Below are positions 59,036-64,000 of a DNA stretch of 64,000 nucleotides, in pieces. Source of the stretch: an uncultured Alphaproteobacteria bacterium. Lineage in GTDB: Bacteria; Pseudomonadota; Alphaproteobacteria; MPNO01; UBA2964. The notes below the pieces were generated by a model. That model searched no databases and was not told the DNA's origin. It saw nothing but the letters and a program-made list of their open reading frames with translations. Each line of letters opens with the position of its first letter. Position 1 is the stretch's first letter. A program made the position numbers and the translations under genes. Location: positions 648,648 through 712,647 of the forward strand of contig CALSLP010000002.1 of assembly GCA_943787225.1 (NCBI GenBank), in the 5' to 3' direction.

Positions 59036-59875
59036 TTAAGACCGTAACCAGGCCGTACCCCAGAGATTCAACGTGCGTTCCTCATGCGGCCATTCACGCG
59101 GTGCCTGCTCCCAGGTCATCAATTCAATCTCTGCCGAGATCTCGACTTTATTACCATCGGGATCTTCGACAAAAATAAACAGATTATTCCCGGCCCCATG
59201 GCGACCCGCCCCCCAGACAATGGGAATGCGTTGCTCAGAGAAATGGTCTCCCCAATCGCGGATGTCATTCCAGCAGGTACTTTCAAAACAGAAATGATCC
59301 AAACGGGATTCCGTGGTGCGGAACAGACCCAGACTGTGATGTTCTGGATCGGAGCGCATGAAACATGCGGTTGGGTCCTGATCACCATCCAGGACGGTAT
59401 CGGATTTCCGAAAGCCTATTGTGTCCGTAAAGAAGGAAACCTGTTCAGCCAGCTGGGGCGTCGCAAACACGATATGCTGCAACCGACCGGGCAATTTATC
59501 ACTGCCCGTGCTGTCCTGAGACGGAACGCCAAAAGCAAACACATTGCCATCGTGATCCGTGATCGAAATCGCGCCGTCGGCAAATAGAGGCGTTTCAAAC
59601 GTCTCAACATTGCATCCCGCCGCCGCGATCTTCTCCGCAACATCAGCAAGATGCGCTGCATCGGTAAGGGCATAGGACGAAAAAGCGACCTGCGACTTCT
59701 TCCCGGGCAACACCATCAGGTGGCGTTCCGCGCCGCGCAAAAGCCAGCCATCACCATGGGCTTCTTTTTCATAGCCCATCGCGCGGACATACCAGTCCGC
59801 CATGACCCCAGGATTTTCGCTGGTGAGCGCAAAATGGTGCAGCCGTGCAGGCCAGATCAGTTGATTTTCAGCCAA
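59036..59875 (-). CDS. VOC-superfamily type I extradiol-dioxygenase-like protein
   Basis: 279 residues with two VOC modules. Putative iron ligands are His in GRLQHIVFATP (about 132), His in RLDHFCFES (about 196) and Glu in GNKVEISAE (about 252); a second-shell His lies in SDPEHHSLGLF. This is the arrangement of 2,3-dihydroxybiphenyl-type dioxygenases, which open catechol rings next to the hydroxyls. It is divergent from a LysR gene with 117 bases between, so that regulator probably controls it. Confidence 0.82.
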   Translation of the reverse strand: MAENQLIWPARLHHFALTSENPGVMADWYVRAMGYEKEAHGDGWLLRGAERHLMVLPGKKSQVAFSSYALTDAAHLADVAEKIAAAGCNVETFETPLFADGAISITDHDGNVFAFGVPSQDSTGSDKLPGRLQHIVFATPQLAEQVSFFTDTIGFRKSDTVLDGDQDPTACFMRSDPEHHSLGLFRTTESRLDHFCFESTCWNDIRDWGDHFSEQRIPIVWGAGRHGAGNNLFIFVEDPDGNKVEISAEIELMTWEQAPREWPHEERTLNLWGTAWLRS

Positions 59876-59970
59876 TGTCCCTCAATCCCCCGTCTTTTGA
59901 GCTATGCGCTCCTTTTGCCGTGAGTATAGACCCTTGTGATCCGCACTGTATGATATTAACTTTTCAATTA

Positions 59971-59991
59971 TTGATAATTTTAAGTAATCAA
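59971..59991 (+). promoter_or_regulatory. LysR-type operator (T-N11-A box)
   Basis: TTGAT at 59971-59975 and ATCAA at 59987-59991 are perfect inverted halves spaced by 11 AT-rich bases, ending one base before the LysR start codon and within the divergent region to the VOC gene. This is the classic LysR box, here placed for autorepression as well as control of the divergent gene. Confidence 0.6.
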
Positions 59992-59992
59992 C

Positions 59993-60913
59993 ATGAAACT
60001 CGATCAACTCAGGAACCTCGTCGCTGTGGGCCGTGCCGGTAGCGTGCGCCAGGCCTCCCGCGATTTGAACCTGTCACAGCCCGCCGTGACCAAAAGCATC
60101 AAGACGCTGGAAGCGGAGCTTGGCTGTGAGCTTCTCCACCGTCTCAGCCATAGTGTGATCCCGACGCCATCGGGCGAAGCCCTGATCAAGCGCGCTGTCG
60201 CCATCGAAGCAGAGCTGAACAACGCGCTCAACGAAATTGAAAATATCGAGGGCGTCATGACCGGTGATATCAGCGTCAGCGCGTCCCCGACCGTCGCCAT
60301 CAACCTGATGCCGACCGCTATCCTCAACCTCAAGACAGCACGACCACAGATGACGGTGCATATAGAGGAGCTGGTCTATCCGCATGTGCTGCCCGCCGTG
60401 CGGTCCGGCGAGATCGATGTCGCGGTGTGCCTGATGCCGGAACAGCCGATTGCCGATGATCTGGAAATTGATGTGCTGGTCGAAGATGTACTGACCCCGG
60501 CCGTTCGATCAGATCACCCTCTGGTCACAAAACCCGGACTCCAGCTTGATGATCTGCTGGAGGAAGAATGGCTGGTCTTTGGCCGACGCGGTGAAAGCCG
60601 GGACATTTACGAACAGACGTTCCGCCTCAATGGCATGGAACCGCCCAAGAGCACGATTGAATGTACGTCCTTTACCTGCGCCCTCGCGCTCGTCGAAAAG
60701 AGCGATTACATCGTACTGGTGCCAAAACAGATTTTTGCTGACCGGCCGCAGGCCTGGCCAATTACGCCATTGGACCTGCAGACCCCGATGCAGCCCTGGA
60801 CCATCGCGGCGATCACCAGATCAAATGTCGTTATGTCCGCTGCCAGCCGCGTGTTTCTGGAAGAACTCCGCAAGGCCGTACCATCTCAGATGGATCAGGC
60901 ACCACAAACATAA
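59993..60913 (+). CDS. LysR-family transcriptional regulator
   Basis: 306 residues. The HTH is at residues 1-60 (LDQLRNLVAVGRAGSVRQAS, then LNLSQPAVTKSIKTLEAELG). The effector domain follows to the end (GDISVSASPTVAINLMPTAI...). No Shine-Dalgarno is seen before the ATG, which directly abuts the operator, so translation may be weak or leaderless. It lies between the VOC dioxygenase (divergent) and an aromatic hydroxylase (convergent, 19-base overlap) and probably responds to an aromatic ligand. Confidence 0.92.
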   Translation: MKLDQLRNLVAVGRAGSVRQASRDLNLSQPAVTKSIKTLEAELGCELLHRLSHSVIPTPSGEALIKRAVAIEAELNNALNEIENIEGVMTGDISVSASPTVAINLMPTAILNLKTARPQMTVHIEELVYPHVLPAVRSGEIDVAVCLMPEQPIADDLEIDVLVEDVLTPAVRSDHPLVTKPGLQLDDLLEEEWLVFGRRGESRDIYEQTFRLNGMEPPKSTIECTSFTCALALVEKSDYIVLVPKQIFADRPQAWPITPLDLQTPMQPWTIAAITRSNVVMSAASRVFLEELRKAVPSQMDQAPQT

Positions 60914-62460
60914 TCCAGCAGCGCCAATCCGTCCTCTGGCAGCGCATCACCACGCCACGCAAAATGCCCATCAGGCCGAACCAGCACTAATGGCTTCTTA
61001 TAGATCGACGCCGCCTCCGCCTGATGAAGGTCGATAACTTTCAGCGGAACTTGCCTTTGGGCTCCGGCGGTTAGTAATGGCTCAATATCAAAATCTAACG
61101 ACCCAAACCGAAGCAATACAAAGCCGGTGCCAAAAAGATCAAGGATTGATTGACCTTCCGCAAGCCAGCAATGCGGGGCTCGCGTCCCGGGCCGGGCTGA
61201 CGGTGTCAGCAACGCATCACCCTCAAGCGGTGGCGTTTCATCGGACACGCAGATCGGCGAGTCCTCATAACAAATCTGCGCGCGGTACTGTTCCGGCATA
61301 CTGAGACGGCGCAGCAATCCAGGATCAGCATCAACCACATTCCGAAAATCGGTCGCCCCCGGCAAAGCTGAAATAGCGTTAAAGGTTTTGGTCGACAGCT
61401 CAACAAAATGGTTAGCAAGCGGGTGGCACTCAGCCTCATACGATTCGAGCAGTCGTTCCCCGCCCCACCCGTCATAAACAGCCGCAAGCTTCCAGGCGAG
61501 ATTGACCGCTTCACACATGCCGGTATGCATCCCGGCACCACAGGTCGGTGACATTTCATGCGCCGCGTCCCCGGCGATAAACACGCGATCTCGTCGATAG
61601 GACTGCGCCAGAATATCGCGGCGCTGCCAGGAGGTGACATCCAAAACCTCGAACGCAAAATCACGCCCGGCGAGTTTTCGCAAATAGCTGACACCGGTCA
61701 TATCGGGCGTCGCATCGTGAAACACCGAAAGCCGCCACAGGTCTTTACTATTGATCGCAATGGCTTCCGCCCAGCAACCGTCATCATCAAAGCAACGGAA
61801 AAAGCGCGCCCAGCCCTCATCCTGCATGGTGATAAATTCGGCAGACCGGGAGAACACATTGACACTGGTCGCGATCGGCCCCAGCCCATCCAGCGCAATA
61901 CCCAGCTGGCGACGGACTGTGCCACCGGCGCCGTCACAGCCGATAAGATAATCCGCCGCAATCGTCATTTCTGTACCCTCCACATCGCTGACAACGGCCT
62001 GCACACCCGATGCGTCCTGCTCAAAAGACTCAAGCTTTATGCCATAGCGGATCGAAACCCCCGGCACCGATTTCGCCTTCGCCGCTACGATGAAGTCAAA
62101 ATAAATCTGCGGACAAACCGCGCCGCCCTCGGGCGAATAATCGAGTTTGCCCACCCGGTCGTCATAGGACGGTACCCTGAGACGAGCGAGTTCCTCCCCG
62201 ATCATGGTAGAGACATAAACAAAGTCACTGGGATAGTTCCGCGGCCACACGGCATCGCGGACGGTGTCAGCAATCCCCCAGCGCCGACAGAACTCCATGC
62301 CGCGCGCGCTGACGCTGCTCATCCGAGGCACCCGCAAAACCCCATCACCACGTTCGACAATGGTGCATTCCACACCGCGCAAACCAAGCTCAATAGCAAG
62401 GGTCAGGCCAACCGGCCCGGCGCCGACGATCAGAACCTGTGTCGCATTTCTGTCACTCAT
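60895..62460 (-). CDS. FAD-dependent aromatic-ring hydroxylase (class A flavoprotein monooxygenase)
   Basis: 521 residues. FAD/NADPH motifs: GAGPVGLTLAIELGLRGVEC (GxGxxG), DYLIGCDGAGGTVRRQLGI (DG motif) and RVFIAGDAAHEMSPTCGAGM (GD motif). The C-terminal thioredoxin-like domain (APHCWLAEGQSILDLFGTGF onward) places it with PheA/TfdB/MhpA-type phenol hydroxylases. Such enzymes add a hydroxyl ortho to a phenol, giving a substrate for the VOC extradiol enzyme nearby. Intact. Confidence 0.9.
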   Translation of the reverse strand: MSDRNATQVLIVGAGPVGLTLAIELGLRGVECTIVERGDGVLRVPRMSSVSARGMEFCRRWGIADTVRDAVWPRNYPSDFVYVSTMIGEELARLRVPSYDDRVGKLDYSPEGGAVCPQIYFDFIVAAKAKSVPGVSIRYGIKLESFEQDASGVQAVVSDVEGTEMTIAADYLIGCDGAGGTVRRQLGIALDGLGPIATSVNVFSRSAEFITMQDEGWARFFRCFDDDGCWAEAIAINSKDLWRLSVFHDATPDMTGVSYLRKLAGRDFAFEVLDVTSWQRRDILAQSYRRDRVFIAGDAAHEMSPTCGAGMHTGMCEAVNLAWKLAAVYDGWGGERLLESYEAECHPLANHFVELSTKTFNAISALPGATDFRNVVDADPGLLRRLSMPEQYRAQICYEDSPICVSDETPPLEGDALLTPSARPGTRAPHCWLAEGQSILDLFGTGFVLLRFGSLDFDIEPLLTAGAQRQVPLKVIDLHQAEAASIYKKPLVLVRPDGHFAWRGDALPEDGLALLDYVCGA

Positions 62461-62589
62461 TGCCTGAGAATATCCTTACAGTCTGAGCAAACATGCTATC
62501 AGGGGATATCAGGCTGTTCTATAAGGGGACGCCTGTTTCAACAGGATCTAATATGTCCAACATCTGACTGTTTAGGAGGGTTACGACCC

Positions 62590-63348
62590 GTGAGAATTCC
62601 GTTTCGAGCCGTCATTATTATGCTGTGCGTCGTCCTTGCCGCGCCGGGCGCTCTTGCCGCGAGTCCAATCGGTGAGATGCAAGCCTTGGGCGCTTTCGCC
62701 ATTGACCGCACCGAGGTGACCGTCGGCCAATTCCGACACTTTACCAAAGCCACAGGCACAAAAACATTTGCCGAAAAGAAGGGGAGCGGACTGGTCTATG
62801 GTGCGGGCTGGGAACAAAAATCCGGTTGGGGCTGGCGCACCCCGTATGGCAAACCCGCCAGTGATAACGAACCTGCCGTCCATATCAACTATGACGAGGC
62901 GCACGCCTATTGCCGCTGGGCGGGCAAACGGCTGCCGACCGACGCCGAATGGACACAAGCTGCCTATCAGGAATCTCGGAATGATCCCTCACCGCCTTTC
63001 GTAAAAGGCCAGACCTATCCCTATCCGACCGGCACCTCACCAATAGGGGCAAACTGCCTCAATGATTGCGGCCCAACGCCAGCGCTGGATCATTCAAAAG
63101 TCCTCGACCAAGGCCTCGGCCACGCCCCGGCCGGAACAACCAAACCCGGCGTGAACGGTCTCTATGATATGGGCGCCAATGTCTGGGAATGGATTGATAC
63201 CGGCGCTGCCGATAGTGCCAATAAGGGCACCCGTGGCGGCTCCTGGTGGTATGGCGCATCTCAGATGCGCCGTGACAGTGAGGCCTCCAAACCGCGTGAC
63301 ATGTCGGTCGTCTATGTCGGATTCCGCTGCGCCAAAGACCTGCCCTGA
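62590..63348 (+). CDS. Secreted SUMF1/formylglycine-generating-enzyme-domain protein
   Basis: 252 residues from GTG at 62590, with AGGAGG upstream. The open frame extends back to 61558 but that part is antisense to the hydroxylase. A signal peptide (RAVIIMLCVVLAAPGALA) precedes the FGE-sulfatase fold: FAIDRTEVTVGQFRHFTKAT, HINYDEAHAYCRWAGKRLPT, GVNGLYDMGANVWEWIDTG and the final VYVGFRCAKDLP. True FGEs have two copper-binding Cys near the end; here only the one in GFRCA is present, so formylglycine formation is doubtful. Likely a periplasmic protein of unknown role. Confidence 0.85.
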   Translation: MRIPFRAVIIMLCVVLAAPGALAASPIGEMQALGAFAIDRTEVTVGQFRHFTKATGTKTFAEKKGSGLVYGAGWEQKSGWGWRTPYGKPASDNEPAVHINYDEAHAYCRWAGKRLPTDAEWTQAAYQESRNDPSPPFVKGQTYPYPTGTSPIGANCLNDCGPTPALDHSKVLDQGLGHAPAGTTKPGVNGLYDMGANVWEWIDTGAADSANKGTRGGSWWYGASQMRRDSEASKPRDMSVVYVGFRCAKDLP

Positions 63349-63417
63349 TTGGACGTTGAGACGGCTTCGCGGTACCGTTCCGCCACAGGGAGAAACCAAC
63401 AAGAAAAGCGGACGAAA

Positions 63418-64000
63418 ATGGCTGAGTTTGAAAACCAGAAATTTGATTATGTAATTGTCGGCGGCGGGTCAGCCGGCTGTGTTGTTGCCAGCCGTTTAAG
63501 CGAACGCTCGCAGAACAATGTCCTGCTGCTGGAGGCCGGTGAGGATTTCATCCCCGGCACCGAGCCGATGGAAATTCGCGATACCTTTGCCGGCACCGCC
63601 CACAGCAACCCGCGCTTTACCTGGCTGGGCCAGACCGTCGCCTGGGGCCCGCGACCCAGCAACGCCCCGGATACGCGCAAGCGGGTCCGCTATGCCCAGG
63701 GCCGGGTGATCGGCGGTGGTTCCTCCGTCAACGGCATGATCTCAATCCGCGGCGTACCGACCGATTATGATGGCTGGGTCGAACGCGGTGCCAAAGGCTG
63801 GGGCTGGGACGACGTGCTGCCCTATTTCAAAAAACAGGAAACCGATATCGACTTCGACGGTCCCCTCCATGGCCAGGATGGCCCGATGGCCGTACGCCGC
63901 ATTTTTGAAGACCGCTGGCCGGGCTTCACCAAGGGCTTTGTCGAGGCTGCCAGAGAAGATGGCTGGCATGATCTGAAAGACAAGAACGCGGTGTTTGGTG
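63418..64000 (+). CDS. GMC-family FAD oxidoreductase, copy 3 (cut by window end)
   Basis: The first 194 residues only. FAD motif FDYVIVGGGSAGCVVASRLSE, then RVIGGGSSVNGMISIRGVPTDYDGW, very close to copies 1 and 2. The C-terminal His/Asn active site lies beyond 64000. An AGGGAG site precedes the ATG. It follows the SUMF1-domain gene on the same strand with a 69-base gap. Confidence 0.92.
   Translation, partial: MAEFENQKFDYVIVGGGSAGCVVASRLSERSQNNVLLLEAGEDFIPGTEPMEIRDTFAGTAHSNPRFTWLGQTVAWGPRPSNAPDTRKRVRYAQGRVIGGGSSVNGMISIRGVPTDYDGWVERGAKGWGWDDVLPYFKKQETDIDFDGPLHGQDGPMAVRRIFEDRWPGFTKGFVEAAREDGWHDLKDKNAVFG

Noticed and set aside
61558-62589. Long N-terminal extension of the SUMF1-domain ORF
   Set aside because: It is antisense to the well-supported aromatic hydroxylase and reads as low-complexity shadow; a GTG with AGGAGG and a signal peptide at 62590 gives a normal start.
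1-64000. CRISPR arrays, tRNA or rRNA genes, prophage or integron structures
   Set aside because: No regularly spaced repeats, no recognisable tRNA or rRNA sequence and no phage structural genes were seen on either strand; short tRNAs could be missed without a covariance search.

Overview
The window reads as chromosome of an aerobic or facultative alphaproteobacterium, possibly marine or Rhodospirillales-like. This rests on codon use, moderate-to-high GC, typical alphaproteobacterial gene families and many GGGAG/AGGAG ribosome sites; no rRNA or tRNA is present to confirm it. It is dominated by catabolic genes for aromatic, CoA-linked and alcohol substrates: ACMSD-type amidohydrolases, CaiB and DUF35/thiolase partners, three GMC oxidoreductase paralogs, three separate molybdenum enzymes, flavin monooxygenases, crotonases, a UbiD decarboxylase and an extradiol-type VOC protein.

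Layout. 1-2.7 kb: the right part of an IS3-family element that runs into an AT-rich TPR gene. 2.7-7.9 kb: amidohydrolase, CoA transferase, thiolase-like/DUF35 pair and a Bcr/CflA exporter. 8.2-12.3 kb: an apparently uncatalogued RiPP-type locus on the minus strand. It holds a 45-residue precursor ending in CSCGCGCG (too short for routine gene calling), an MNIO (DUF692) enzyme, a DUF2063-type partner, and a GT4 glycosyltransferase with a PqqD-like C-terminus; a small ORF follows. 12.4-16.4 kb: a degenerate peptidase-like secreted protein, an adenylate cyclase/TPR protein, a Crp/Fnr regulator and an XRE regulator. 16.5-24.6 kb: two GMC oxidoreductases, GFA protein, amidase, orphan molybdenum hydroxylase large subunit. 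24.8-43.4 kb: methyltransferase with an amber codon, TauD-like dioxygenase, Uup-type ABC-F, IorAB-like molybdenum hydroxylase, EmrAB-like exporter, gamma-resorcylate-decarboxylase-like enzyme, MFS, flavin reductase, crotonase, UbiD, CopA, BVMO-like enzyme. 43.4-43.9 kb: a peroxiredoxin whose peroxidatic Cys codon is TGA followed by a SECIS-like hairpin, a strong selenoprotein candidate. 44-59 kb: Fe-ADH, amidohydrolase, aldolase, GIY-YIG, HsaA-like monooxygenase, FAH, SDR, YaiI, feruloyl-CoA hydratase-lyase-like protein, LLM enzyme, quinone reductase, enolase-superfamily enzyme, and a pyrogallol transhydroxylase/resorcinol hydroxylase-like molybdoenzyme with an SCP2-like N-terminal fusion. 59-64 kb: VOC dioxygenase, LysR regulator with a T-N11-A box, FAD aromatic hydroxylase, SUMF1-domain protein, a third GMC enzyme cut by the window end.

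The genes suggest a broad aromatic/lignin-derived carbon catabolism. One plausible linked route (inference) is decarboxylation of a resorcylate-like acid followed by molybdenum-dependent hydroxylation of the phenol.

Reading frames are uneven. Between about 25 and 58.5 kb, 16 genes carry one or more single-base frame interruptions while the flanks are clean. In most cases the downstream frame stays fully conserved, so I read most of these as sequence errors rather than gene decay. I label multi-piece genes 'pseudogene' to mean interrupted as written.
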